From NCBI RefSeq assembly GCF_036785885.1, contig NC_092320.1, positions 22,569,557-22,633,556 of the forward strand: a stretch of 64,000 bases of DNA, read 5' to 3'. The stretch comes from Coffea arabica. Lineage: Eukaryota > Streptophyta > Magnoliopsida > Gentianales > Rubiaceae. The notes under the pieces are model-generated. The model was not told the DNA's origin and made no database searches. It saw only the letters and a program-made list of their open reading frames with translations. How positions within the stretch are numbered: position 1 is the stretch's first letter; the number at the start of each line of letters is the position of its first letter. This document shows positions 47,887 through 60,406 of this stretch, piece by piece. A program made the translations under genes and the position numbers.

Positions 47887-49101
47887 TTGAACCTGATAAG
47901 TGATTATTATATAAGCCATGCTCTACTGGATGTAAGGGGTAAGTTAGCCTCGTCTGCACTTATTTCGGGAATTCGGGCTAGAAAGTTGTTAAGTAAAGGA
48001 GCTCAAGGGTATTTGGCTTTTCTTATTAATACCCCTAGCGATAAGGTGAATCTGGAGGACACACTGGTAGTAAAAGAATTTTCTGATGTTTTTCCTGAAG
48101 AACTGGAGTCTCTACCCCCGGAACGGGAAATAGCTTTTAAAATTGATTTAGCTCCGGGAACAGCACCTATATCAAGGACACCATACAGGATGGCCCCAGC
48201 TGAATTGAAGGAGTTGAAATTACAATTACAAGATTTGTTGGAACGAGGTTTTATACGGGAGAGTGATTCCCCGTGGGGAGCCCCAGTTTTGTTTGTAAAG
48301 AAGAAGGATGGGAGTTTGAGGTTATGTATAGATTATCGAGGCTTAAATGATGTTACGATTAAGAATAAATACCCACTGCCCCACATTGATGAACTGTTTG
48401 ACCAACTGCAAGGGGCGGTAGTGTTTTCAAAGTTGGATCTAAGGCAAGGTTACTATCAATTGAGGATTTTGGAGAAGGACATACCTAAGACTGCTTTTAA
48501 CTCGAGGTATGGGCACTTCGAGTTTGCAGTAATGCCTTTTGGGTTAACCAATGCACCTGCCGCTTTCATGGATTTAATGCATAGGGTTTTTAAGCCTTAC
48601 TTGGATCAATTTGTGGTGATCTTCATTGATGACATTTTGGTGTATTCTAAGAATGTGAAAGATCATGAGAAACATTTGAGAATGGTTTTACAAATCTTGA
48701 GGGAACATCAGCTATATGCTAAGTTTAGCAAGTGTGAATTCTGGCTAAAGGAAGTGACTTTCCTAGGGCATATAATTTCTAAGGATGGGATTAAAGTGGA
48801 TCCAGCTAAAGTGGAAGCTGTTTCGAAATGGAAACGACCGGAAAATCCAACGGAAGTTCGGAGTTTTATAGGATTGGCAGGGTATTACCGGAGATTCATC
48901 CAGGATTTTTCGAAAATCGCTGGACCTATGACTGAGTGGACCAAGAAAAATGGAAAGTTTATTTGGAGTTCTAAGTGTGAAGGAAGTTTTCAGGAGTTGA
49001 AAAGACGGTTGACTAGAGCGCCTGTCCTAGCTCTACCAAATGGACATGATAGTTTTGTGGTTTACACAGATGCATCTAAGGAAGGTTTGGGATGTGTTTG
49101 A
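47887..49101 (+). pseudogene. Chromovirus pol remnant: protease end, reverse transcriptase, start of RNase H
   Basis: The open frame (about 404 codons) has no true start; family similarity begins near 47930 ([20 protein letters not shown]). The reverse transcriptase is well preserved: [63 protein letters not shown], and the catalytic [13 protein letters not shown] near 48610-48650. The thumb and connection follow ([28 protein letters not shown]). RNase H starts [14 protein letters not shown] and then hits TGA at 49099-49101, because of a one-base shift. Confidence 0.9.
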
Positions 49102-49280
49102 TGCAAAATGATAAAGTGATAGCTTATGCCTCTAGAAAATTGAAGCCGCATGAAGGGAACTATCCGACCCATGATTTGGAGTTAGCGGCTGTGGTCTTTG
49201 CTTTGAAGAAATGGAGACACTATTTATACGGAGTGACATTTGAGGTTTTTACAGATCCCCAATTTGTTGGGATGAAGTAG
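49092..49280 (+). pseudogene. RNase H remnant, shifted frame
   Basis: Overlaps the end of the previous frame and continues the RNase H domain: [40 protein letters not shown], then FEVFTD. Homology stops abruptly near 49255, where the integrase core should follow after FTDH and the rest of RNase H. Confidence 0.85.
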
Positions 49281-49892
49281 GTGAACGGAAAATCTTAGAC
49301 ACGACTACTGTATCTTGGACTGAGGAGGCTAATGAAAAGGTGAAATTGGTACGGCAAAGAATTCAAACCGCCCAGAGTAGACAAAAGAATTATGCCGACA
49401 ATCGGAGGAAGGATTTGGAGTTCACTGTTGGAGATATGGTATTTCTCAAGATTACGCCTTTAAAAGCAAGTTTGATGTCCGGAAAAGGGAAGAAACTACA
49501 ACCAAGGTTTGTAGGGCCTTATAAGATTATTCAGCGAGTTGGGAATGTAGCCTATAAGCTGGAATTATCACCGAGTTTATCTCGTATCCATAACGTGTTT
49601 CATGTGTCCATGCTTAAGAAGTATCATCCAGACCCCTCTCATGTTTTACAACCGGAGAATATTGAGATTGATGAAACCCTGACCTATGAGGAGAGACCGG
49701 TAAAACTTCTGGATCGAAAGGTGAAGGAATTGAGGAACAAGCAGATACCACTAGTGAAAGTTTTATGGAAGAACCATGGAGTAGAGGAAGCAACATGGGA
49801 AGTTGAAGAAACAATCAGGGAGAAGCATCCAGACTTGTTCATCGACCAAGGTAAATTTCGAGGACGAAATTTTCTTAAGGGGGAGAGGATGT
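49262..49892 (+). pseudogene. Integrase C-terminus and chromodomain-like tail
   Basis: From about 49262 another frame reads [13 protein letters not shown], the usual end of the integrase region, then EKVKLVRQRIQTAQSRQKNY, FTVGDMVFLKI, PRFVGPYKIIQRVGNVAYKL and IHNVFHVSMLKKYHPDPSHV. The end LLDRKVKELRNKQIPLVKVL and EEATWE is chromodomain-like, as in Tekay/Del elements. The zinc-binding HHCC and DDE catalytic core are absent, so a deletion of several hundred codons joins RNase H to this tail. The stop lies at the edge of the 3' LTR. Confidence 0.88.
49873..49889 (+). other. Polypurine tract of the chromovirus
   Basis: TCTTAAGGGGGAGAGGA immediately precedes the 3' LTR. Confidence 0.88.
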
Positions 49893-52830
49893 GAGGACTC
49901 GCAAAAACTATTATTTTATGCCTAATTTATGGCTTAATAAATTATTTAATTGGATTTTTATTTCCAAGGAATATTTTCTAGTCTTATGAGACCTAAACGC
50001 ATGATAATATAACTTCGTTATATTTTTTTTAAATGATTCGTTTCGAAAATTAACTTCCTAGAGCGCGTTTAGTAAAAATAGTGAATAGTACTTGGAGATT
50101 TTATCCGCGTAGTAGCCGATAAGCTTGGAATATTGGGGGCTTGTACTATGGTCCTAAAATAGGTAATTTTATGAATAAATATTCAAGTGATAGTTAGTAG
50201 TGCAATCGTTATAAGAATTTTTCGAAAGTTTCGCGTTATAGCGTTAAATTTGACGGTACGCGTTTTCACACGCGCGACTTCAATTGAAGGACTTTAGACC
50301 CTTATTTCGGGACAATTAAGAGTGAATAATAATTACAAGAATATATATGCCTTGGAGGTTTAGTGCACTAGTGAACCAAACGCGCGAGAAAGATCGAGTC
50401 CAAACGCACCCTAAATTGCACTATTTCAAGTTGACTTTGAGGTGCATTTTGCACCACACAAAGAATCTTCCTTTGGAAGCCAATTGCATCAGCACTCTCT
50501 CTCTCTTCACCTCACTTGGCCGAACAACAAGAAGGAGAAGAGCTCTCCATTGTCTTCATTTTTCATCTTCAATCCATGCACCAAAATCCACCCAAATCAC
50601 ACCAAACTTGGAGATCTCTTAGCAAACCACTTGGAGACTACATCTAGCTAAGGAGGAAGGGAGCTTTCACGGTTTCTTTGGAGCTTCAAGAGGGCCGAAA
50701 ATTCTGACCTTGCAAACCAAAGGAGTAGGTAATGATCAACCCATGGATTCTTATCTTTTGGAGATTATATGACAAGATTAAGTTCATGCATGCACTTAGT
50801 TACTTGTTTATGGTGTAAAAATGTGATTGTGGGCTCTTGGAATTCCCACACTTGGGTTGTTGTTGCTGATGTGATGATTAATGGTGATTATATTGTTGGT
50901 TTAGTGATTATAATGATGCATTAGTGATGGGTAATTAGTGGAAACTTCTTTGGGTGTAAGAGGCTAAAACTTCCGATTTTGCCCCTGCTATGTTCGGCCA
51001 TTTCCAGGCCAAATTTTAATGGTTTAATGGCTTGAATTGGATGTTTATAGGATGTATTAGATGTGTGAAAAATTTCATTGGAAAATATTGAGGTTTGATG
51101 GAGCAAATGAATTTTTTTTCGAAACCAGCAAATCTGGAAACTGATTCGCGTATGTCTCTGACCAGCAGTAGTATTTTGGCTATAACTCTGTCCTCGGATG
51201 TCGAAATCATGTGCCGTTGGTGGCGTTTGAAACTAGACATTCCTAGCTTTAATTTGGTATATAATGTACGTTCTGATTCTTTGTGACCAAGCCGAACCAA
51301 ATGTTTTAAGCTCGCTGTCCTGTTGCTCTGTTCATCTGGAATGAAGTGTTCAGGCAGCAACTTGATGCCCAAATTTGAACCAGATGGGCGCCGAATTTGG
51401 AAATGATTTCTTCTGTGATATTTTAGTCCTATGAATGTATTTTCCAACGGCGTAAGCCATGCTCGATTTCGAGCTATAATGACTGAGTTGTGACTGAAAC
51501 ATGTGGACTGCTCTGTTTTGGAAAAACCCTAATGTTGGACTGGTTTGGAACCAAATCTTGGAGTGAACTTGTTAGTTGATGTTTTTGATATTAAACACTT
51601 ACCAAAGTTATTATGGGTGTATCTTAGACCCTTATTTTACAAATGAACCATGGTTGGATAACCTTCTTGGTTAAACGATTGGAAATTTGGAAAATGAAAG
51701 TCAAAGGCAGAATGCCTTAGGAATTTTCTTGAACTTCGGTTGGCTCATTAACTACCTTGCCGAAGGTATTTTTCCCCGAAATTCGATAGAGAAATACTTT
51801 CCATATAGTATTGAAATACTGCCAATTTTGGTGCCGATTCAAGTTCGTTTCGATACCCAATTGAATTACTAAAGTTAGAGGTTCAAATCTGGAAAATCCT
51901 CATCCAGTCTTGAATTTGCTCAACTTCGGGCTACCGTATCTCGGTGCTCGAAACTCCGATTTTTGATCCTCTTGTTTTGTCCTACACTTCACTTGCAACA
52001 CTAATTGAGCTGAAAATTTCAGAGGCCGGTTTGCAACGTGCGAATCGTGCCGAATTTTCAAAGTTGGCCGAAATCCAACTTAATTCTGCCTTGTAAACTG
52101 AAGCTGCGTCTTCAAGCCCATTTTTGATCACTTTCCACTTCGATTCATGGAAAAGTGTCTTCTAGGAACTTATAGTACTCTCTAAGAGGTTTCTAACGGT
52201 ATAAAGTTTTCCAATTCTCGACTTATACCGAGCGAGTTATGATTTTTCAAAGATTCATCATAAAACTGGAAAATTTTCCAATTTCAAAGAAATAGAGTTT
52301 TTCAAAAACTCTTTATTCTTTTGATGTTCTTAAACGTTTTGTTTACGATTTTCATGTTATTGAAAAGACATGGCTTTACTTATTAAAGTTGGGATTGTTA
52401 TTTGATTACGTGCTTGCATGTGTGTTCTTGGCCTCACGAGCGTTAGCTCACCCTATAGTTTTGTTTTCCTTAACAGGACCGACTCTTGGAGAAATATGGA
52501 GAAACCATCCGTTGAATTTTGTTAAGACTCCTGTTATATATATTTTGACTAGGCCCTGGTTTGGGTTGTACTTTTGGAAATTGTAAACTTGAAAAGTTTG
52601 GGCCCTGATGTGTACTTTGAATTTAAGTCGTTTCATGATTTACCGATGTACTGGTTATACATTAAGTGACTTATTAAGTTGAACGCTTCCGCATTATTGT
52701 ATTCATGTTGCTCTCATCGAAGTGTTTAGTTCGGTTTGAATTTGGATGGAATTGCTTGAGTCCTGGCGTGAGCTGGGCAGGCGTCCGCGGATACCCTTTG
52801 GTCCGCCTTAGGGAGATGTGGGGCGTCACA
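49890..52830 (+). repeat. 3' LTR of the chromovirus, with 793-bp internal deletion
   Basis: 2941 bp, collinear with the 5' LTR except for one clean deletion at 52356/52357, equal to 44315-45107 of the 5' LTR. The bases at the junction read TTTTCATG then TTATTGAAAAG. The length difference (3734 minus 2941) equals 793 exactly, so there are no other net indels. Confidence 0.93.
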
Positions 52831-52831
52831 G

Positions 52832-53113
52832 AATCATTGTCCATGCAATGCACTGGAATAACACAATTTTAAAATTAATTTAAAACCTAGAATAAATTAT
52901 TGAAATTTTTACGACCAAAACCATTATTATTTTTACCTTCCTTTTAATACCCATGTATGGTTAGATAAAGTTCTTTTTAAGTCGAAAGCCAAGACATTAT
53001 TTAGCATCAGGGTGATATTAATTAGGGATATGAACTAGAATCATCCACCATCCAATGCACTGGAATGATTACCTTTTGAAATTACTTTAAATCCTAGAAT
53101 AAATTATTGAAAA
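52832..53113. repeat. Diverged direct repeat, 207 bases apart
   Basis: GAATCAT...CAATGCACTGGAAT...CCTAGAATAAATTATTGAAA occurs at 52831-52905 and again at 53038-53113. The first copy abuts the end of the chromovirus 3' LTR exactly. Confidence 0.7.
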
Positions 53114-55098
53114 TTATGACAATGGGAAATTTATATTGAACTAAAAGAATTATCTAGACGAGTTTGCTCGTAAGCTGGTTTCATTAAACTTCTCTTCTTT
53201 TTTTTCAACGTAGGAATTTAGACATTTGAAATCAAACTAATAGATAACTCTCTAGATAACATCAATCAAATTTATTTCATATTAAGAATAATTTTAAAAA
53301 AGCTTATGAAAATGACACTTGAATTGCTTCTGACGAAAACTATAAGATCATTGGAAAGTTTCTACAACACCTTATCCAGTGAAATACTTCAGGATTTAAT
53401 CATTATACATGTATGCACTAGCCAGGTTTGATACATGCACATAAACTGAATTTGAATTTAAATTTTAAATTTGATACATGTGCTCGTGCATTCAGATTTG
53501 CTAATATATTTAATGATAATGTAAACAAGATTAATCCAATACATAATCTAATACAAACTAATAGAATTAAGACAAGTATAACAATTGGCAGTCAAAATTT
53601 GTTTACGGTAGAGCTTTGCTGTTGACTGTTCAAACTTCAAAGAAGTTACAGAATTAAATTGAAATTAGATAAAGGGTACCGCAAACATTAATTATGTACA
53701 TAACGTACTACTTCGAAAGATGTAATATTAAAGATTATACAACTTAATTATGGGTCGTTAATTATACACACGGCCATCGGTAGGGCATTCTCGGTGTTAG
53801 ATTTGCGGCAAGTGAAAGTGTGCTTAGGTGCCAATGTGTGCGGATGTGGTAATCATACCTTGGTGTTCAAAAACACAAATGTAATTTGATTATATGTCCA
53901 GAGCCATTAAATTTATTTAGATCTAACTTTAGACCCTGGCCCTAATGGCTTAAAAAAAGTAAATTCAAACTCAAACTCTTCATGAAGATATTTTTCTTAA
54001 CATACATAAAAGCTAAAGTAATATTTTCAAATATATATAGAGTTACAAATTAACATAAATACCATCCAAATTTTATTTTTAAACAATAAAATAGACATTC
54101 AAGATGTTGAATGCAATATTATGAACTCAAAGAAAGAACTATTATTAATTTAAAAAATGTATTTTCAAAGTTTCATCTGCATCTACAATCAATTTTTCAT
54201 TTGTTTACTTTTTACTTGTCTTGTTTTTCTAAAAAAGTTTGTACCAATTACAATGCCATAAAATATATTATTTTATAAATTTACTTATATATATATATTA
54301 TTTATACATAGGTCTGGTTAGGGTCTATTTTGAATCTGGATTGGATCTAAATCATAGAAAATCAGACTCTACTTAGATTCATACTCTTTTGTTGGGTAGG
54401 GCCTGAGTTTGATAAATTAAATCCAAACCCTACTCGAGTATATTGGATTTGAATTGGATCTGGGTAAAATCTAACCCATCGACATGCCTAATTGTCACAA
54501 ATATAATAAATGTAAATATCAATGGATAGGATTTGGAGCGGATATACTTGATCCACACCTAGATCTAAAGCCAATAAATTTATTACTACCTAAATTTGGA
54601 TCTAGACCTAGCCGACAAAAGAAAATCCAGACCCAGACTCTTATTAATTTAAGTTCCCAATAGGTATCCATAAGTATTTCTTAATATGTAAACAAAAATG
54701 TTAAAATAGAAAATAATAAAAACATATGACAGTCAAGAAAAGAAAATAAATCCAATTATCATTTTCAATAATAGAATCAACATTCAAGAATATTGCATGG
54801 AAAAAAAATCATAAACTAAGAGTACAAAATGTTATAAAATAATTCTACTTGCTTGATGATTTTTATTTATATTCAACATCAAACCTTACATTTATTTATA
54901 CCTCTTCAACTATTTCTCTCATATACATAGGGTCTAGGCTAGACCTAGATTTAGGTTTAGGTATAGATCATATAAAATCAAACTCTACTCAAACTCATGA
55001 TTATTTCATAGGGTCTGGATCTAGATACAGTTGGGATTTAAAAATATAAATCCAAATCCAATAAAACATGATGGATTTGGGTTGTGTTTGTCTAATAC
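53114..55098. other. Intergenic, AT-rich, with diverged repeats
   Basis: No gene. Two diverged direct copies of a block rich in GGGTCTGGATCTAG-like and AATCAAACTCTACT-like sequence lie at about 54310-54440 and 54925-55080, probably remnants of a repeat. A short TA run is near 54285-54298. Confidence 0.5.
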
Positions 55099-55100
55099 TA

Positions 55101-55803
55101 CATTAAAACCTCTATAAATTAATACTTGATAAATTAATAACCTTAATTGAATAATAATTTTTCTCGATCTCGACCTGAGCTAATGAGCTAAATTAATAAT
55201 TTTGATAAAATATTAAGATAATAATTTTTTTAAAACCTTACATAACCCTTTAGTCCCATTCATATCATAAATTAATAATTTACTAAAGTTCATAAATTAA
55301 TAACTCACTAAAATTATATATCATATTTTCTTAAAATATGAACCTATTATTTTTTTTAATTTAAATCTCTCTGAATTCATCCCTAATTTTTGCTATTGAA
55401 TCTAAAAGTTTTGGACTTGGATTCTCATATTGCAATGAGAAATTATGAAGAGTTATTGATGCTTTGAGTGCTTACTTTCATGTAATAGGCTCCAAATCTA
55501 GTGTATCATTCTCAACTTTATCAGTTACATATGTACATTGAAGATATTGATAGAATTAAATTATATTTGTAAATCAAATAAATATGGATTGACTTATAAT
55601 TTTTAGACTTTTAACCTCCTTTTATTAAAAAATAATTATTTTTATAAAATAAAATAAATTTTTAGTTGATTAAATGAGCTTTTTTTGAATTGTAAGTACA
55701 CTCGATAAATTAATAAATTATTAATCTATCGATTAACTAATACCTCTTTAAATTAATTAAATTTATATGGTTCCAAGATTATTAATTTATAGAGGTTTTC
55801 CTG
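55101..55803. mobile_element. Emigrant/pogo-like (Tc1/mariner superfamily) element, 703 bp
   Basis: Inverted ends carry AAAACCTCTATAAATTAATA on both strands, preceded by CATT at the left and CAGG at the right, with TA immediately outside both ends (55099-55100 and 55804-55805). This TIR is the one I recall for Emigrant MITEs and the related pogo-like Lemi1 elements. No transposase frame remains. Confidence 0.82.
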
Positions 55804-55805
55804 TA

Positions 55806-56705
55806 CACCTAAAACACATGTTTAGGTAACATCTAATTAAGTTTGGGTCACTGTGAAATTGAATTTCTTGAATTTGGCTCTTCAAAACATAACAATGTTT
55901 TAACTGCAGTACCCTTCAGATACCTTTTTTTTCTTTTTGGGAAAACCGCTTAAACCTCCTTATTTTTCAAGATTTTCATTTAACTTAGTAATATCATTTC
56001 AATATCATCGCGCACAAATATGCAGACATTTTAGTGTTATTCCTTAAACTTAAATGCCTTATTAATTGTACTTGTCTTCTTTTTTTTTTTTTTTTTTGAA
56101 GCATGAATTTCACTTGTTTTTTCTGTTATCCTTTTGACTTAATAAGATCATTCTACTGAGGGAGCATGCAACACGTTTTTTGTAAGAGAGTGACATTCAT
56201 GTATAAGTCAAGGGACTCATGTGATCTGATGCTTCAATTTCGAAAATCAAATCGGGATCCTTGACTTCTAAAGGAACGTACTAAATATTGGGATCGACAT
56301 GAACAGTCATCCCAACTTTTTTTTTAATCCCGTTTTTATAAGTCCTATTAGCAATTGATAATATTAGTCTATTGACTTGGTCTTAAAAAAAAATTGACTT
56401 GATCTAAAGCTTGAGATGTGAAAGTATAATGGAATTGTTGAATAATAAGAAGAAAGGCTAAGGCCCTTTCCCACCTCATAAATCCTACCTCTATCTACTA
56501 GAAAAATTAAAAAGAGAAAAGAACTATTATGGACCAGTCCATCCCTTTCTTCCCCCTCCCACCCCTACTTTTCAGGTAAATTATGCACCTCCCATGCACA
56601 TTTAGTTCATTTTGCGCTAATATAACACAACCTACACTTGGGTAGACTCGGGTTTTAAAAATTCAATGATTCAACTTTTGTAACGCCATCTCATTAAGTA
56701 GTGTG
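55806..56705. other. Intergenic, no gene recognised
   Basis: AT-rich sequence with T runs (for example near 56081-56098). No supported coding region. Confidence 0.55.
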
Positions 56706-56904
56706 GCTCTGTTTGAATTGGTCATTTTTTCAAAAACAAGCTTTTCAAATAAAATACTATAGTAATATATAATAACTCAAAAAAACATCGCATCTATATA
56801 ATATATCAAATATTTCAAAAAATTTTTATAATAAAAATTTTTCATATACATTATTACAGTAAAATTTTTCAAAACACCGTAAAAATAACTAATCCAAATA
56901 GAGC
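56706..56904. mobile_element. Small TIR element (MITE), about 200 bp
   Basis: The ends GCTCTGTTTGAATTGGT and GCTCTATTTGGATTAGT (read inward from the right) form an imperfect inverted repeat extending into T-runs. It is AT-rich, non-coding and hairpin-forming. The target duplication is not clear, so the superfamily is unassigned. Confidence 0.65.
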
Positions 56905-59872
56905 AAATTTTTGAAAATGAGGTCTACCCAAGTTTTTGTCCTGCGACGTGACACCGTCCATCTTTTATGGAGAGTAGATGTCTAAATCTCTTCCACCAAC
57001 TCTGAATTTGATTATCATCTTTACTACAGCAAAGCTCAACAAAGACTAATGTAAAAATTGATCATATGAAGTTTTCACGTGACCTTTAAATGCATCTGTC
57101 GCGGTAGGACAAATGGCTGAATTTGCGGTGACAAGTGGCATCTTCGGGAGGCCAAATGGCATTAAAGAGTAACTGACTTACGTGAGCTCTTAGAACATTG
57201 ACACATGTTACATATGTAGTTATTATTTTTTCTTTTTTGAAGGAATATGTAGTTATTATTCATCAATTGGTAATTAAATCAAATTCCTTCACGAGAAAAA
57301 AAAAAAAAAAAAGTACAGATCACAATTCTCATCTCTATCCTTTTATGACTTTATTTTACAAAAGATCTTCCATGGTACTTTATACCTTTTCATATTCGTA
57401 ATTATAATTACTGTGACAGGTCATAGAAATAAAAAGCTAAAAGTTACGATTCTGAGACAGGTCACAGAAATAAAAAGTCGGGAGAATTAACCAGAAGATA
57501 AAACAAATTTTAATTTCCACGTGTTAAAACACTATTCGGTACTTCAATTGAGCGTGGCCTGAGATCCATTGGGTTTTTCTTTTTCTCTTTTTTTTTTCCC
57601 AATAAAGCTAGAGTGATAAGAACTGATGATTCATCCATCAGCTGCTGCCAAGTCTACAGATTTTAAAAAAAAAAAATTTTATTCTTTGCGTCCACGTAAG
57701 ACAACTGATTTGTGGATCATTTACGTGTCGAGGAATTTAGCTCGATTGAGAGGTAAACCTTCTCAAAGTCAACATCGTGGAAAGTCACTTCTGTAGCACG
57801 TGGAACTCGTAAAATTCTACGAAACCGTGGAACACGAAAGCAGCAGAAACAAGACAAGAAAAAAAAAAAAGCAAAAAAAAAAGGGACCAGAAATCTAATA
57901 GCTTTGAATCTAATCAATTTCTGTTGGGGGAAACTTTCGGCAGGTTTCTAAATTATTCACTTTGCACGGTTTTGATCTCTCAATTAGAAATTATTACAAA
58001 TAAATCGTTGAATAAAAATAAAGCTAAGTTTAGAGACATTCGTCAATTTTGGACGTTAAATATAATGGAATTAGATCAACAAATATTAAGCCAACTAAAT
58101 AAAAAAAATAAACCTATGATTTGATTAAAACCCAACTCTATTAAGTCAACTAATAACATGGAATTTAATATTTTCTCATCTTTTTTTATATTTCATCTTT
58201 TCTGGTCCTAATTTGATAAAATAGTGAACGAGGCCTTTTAGGTTTGTTTTCATGGAGTTTATTGCCAAAATAACTCTCCTTCTAAAACATATACTCAAAG
58301 TAACCTAATTTTAAAATTTATTACCTTTATAATTTTTTTTCTACATAGGTTGCACATGTGTCAGGACAGAGATAAAGGCACACGCTATTTCTTTTTTTCA
58401 TCTAATATTTTTCCTGATTCTCTCTCTCCTGTGTTTTTTCCTTTCAATTGCCTTTTTCTTGTCAAACGTAATTTTGAGAAGTCAATATTTATATTAACAG
58501 TATATAAAAACTCATTATCATCCTTGATAATATCAAGGTAAACAAAGATTATTCTCTTATCTTTTCTATTATGCAATTTTTGGAACATTGCTATGGCGTT
58601 CAAAAAATTTTTGAATATTAATTGTCTAACAAATGATTTCTCACACCGTGTGTTTGATAAAAAGTCTAGGAGCAAATAATCTAGCAGTTTTTAGTTTGCA
58701 ATTGAAAAATTGAAAATTTCAGTTTTATTACATCTTGTAAAAGTTTTTTTTCAATGAGTAAGAAGGATAATATAAACAAATATGATAACTTTGAAGTTTT
58801 TGTAACTTTTTCTTGTTATTACTTACAATTTTTGTTGCAATTTTTGAATTTTTCAAATTTAATTTTTGAAAAAAATATATGCAATAGGTTTGATTCATTT
58901 CAAGAAAAATGTAGAGACCAATCATAGTAAGGTCAATAATGGTAGAATTTGTTTTAAATAATTATAAGAAAACTATCAAAGTTGTGCAATCTTATTGTGT
59001 CTCTATGATTAAAACAAATTAAAAATTTTAACTCATGTTGGAAATTATAAACTAGATCAAAACTTTTCTTTCTTGTTATCCTACGTGGCAATCAGGATAA
59101 CAAGGTGGCAATAGTAACATCATTATGGGAATAAAATTTGAAAGTGAATCATATTGAGAATATTTTTTAAAAAGACTGTTATTTTAGCAAAAAACTCTAT
59201 TTTCATGGGTTGATTTTTTGTTTGATCAATTTTACCGCTAATTCCATCAACTCTAATAGCTAAAATTGATGAAAAGTCCTTAAATTAAGCATTTTTAAGG
59301 GCTTCTTTGTGATAACTTATAATTCGCATAAAGACAATAGTTTATAGGCTGTCTGGAAAATCTCCTCTTTCTTTGAGCGTTCAACATGACACTTTTGTTC
59401 TTGTAGATAACAAAAAGAGTCATTTTGATAATTAATGTATTGATTAATATTTTTTACACTATCAATAAAAAATATTTTTAAACTAAGAGGTTCAGACACA
59501 TATTAGACATGAAATATACATACATACATACACACAAACACATACACTTATATGTGTGCAAGTCAAGTATCATGTACCTAACTTACATATACCTATATAT
59601 ATATATAGGTATCATGAATCTGAACTTGAAAAGGGTATAACATTATGGGTCAAGGAAAAGTTAAGCAATAAAGAATACCATTCTTTTAGCCAAATCCTAT
59701 TTATTTGGAAAGAGAATTAATGTGCTTTTATTTTGACATCATCAAATTCGTACCATCGTGTTTCACGGATCTCTGAATCGATTAGTAACTTGAAAGTTTT
59801 GAAAATGAAGCGTATGAATTGCATTTGACGCCTTTTTTTTTTTTGGACAACATGTTTTAGTTTCTTTGGTTT
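56905..59872. other. Intergenic, AT-rich, no gene recognised
   Basis: No coding region with family support on either strand. Short open frames reflect A/T runs. A CATA-type microsatellite-like stretch occurs at about 59516-59545 and TA runs near 59595-59610. Confidence 0.55.
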
Positions 59873-59881
59873 TTCTTTTAA

Positions 59882-60397
59882 GGAAAAATGGCTAATTTCG
59901 TCCCTAAATTGTTTGTTAGTGTCGATTTAGTCCCTAACTTTCATTTCTAACCAATTTGATACTTGAACTTATTTCGCAGTTCTAATTAGGGACCTTCACG
60001 GTGGCACCATTACCTAAAACTGATCTACCTCCTAATTGACTAATTAAACAGGGTTATTATCACAAGACTGTAATTAAACAAGTAAATCGTATAAAAAATC
60101 ACCAAATAAAAATTTTAAATCAAGTAAAAAATCGCCAGGTAAAACTTTTTAAAAGTTTAATATTATGATTTTTTACACAATTTACTTGATTTATTATAAC
60201 CCCATAAGTGATGTTCCCAAAATACCATTGTTTGGTTGGTCAGTTAAGAGCCAGATTAGTTTTAGATAGTGAAGCAGCCACGGAAATCCTTAATTGGAAT
60301 TGCAAAATATGTTCACATATCAAATTGGCTAGGAATAAAAGTTAGGGACTAAATCAGCACTAATGAAAAGTTTAAGGATGAAATTGGCTATTTTCCG
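59882..60397. mobile_element. Long-TIR element, probably Mutator-like, 516 bp
   Basis: The two ends are inverted copies over about 150-170 bases, for example GATTTAGTCCCTAACTTTCA at the left against GATTTAGTCCCTAACTTTTA read inward from the right, with CCAATTTGATA shared further in. The outer ends are GGAAAAATGGC and CGGAAAATAGC. The 9-base flanks TTCTTTTAA (59873-59881) and TTATTTTAA (60398-60406) differ at one base, compatible with a Mutator-type duplication. No coding sequence. Confidence 0.75.
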
Positions 60398-60406
60398 TTA
60401 TTTTAA

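Larger units (their letters stand above)
41848..52830 (+). mobile_element. Ty3/gypsy chromovirus (Tekay/Del-like), defective but with near-identical LTRs
   Basis: 5' LTR 41848-45581, initiator-Met primer site, internal region 45582-49889, polypurine tract, and 3' LTR 49890-52830. The pol remnant has the reverse transcriptase and, after a large internal deletion, the integrase C-terminus with a chromodomain-like tail, which places it in the chromoviruses. I saw only about two base differences between the shared LTR parts (for example at 42867 and 43752), so insertion or LTR homogenisation is recent. No 5-bp target duplication is visible: ATAAT precedes it and GAATC follows. Gag is not recognisable and the integrase core is gone, so it is non-autonomous. 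Confidence 0.9.
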
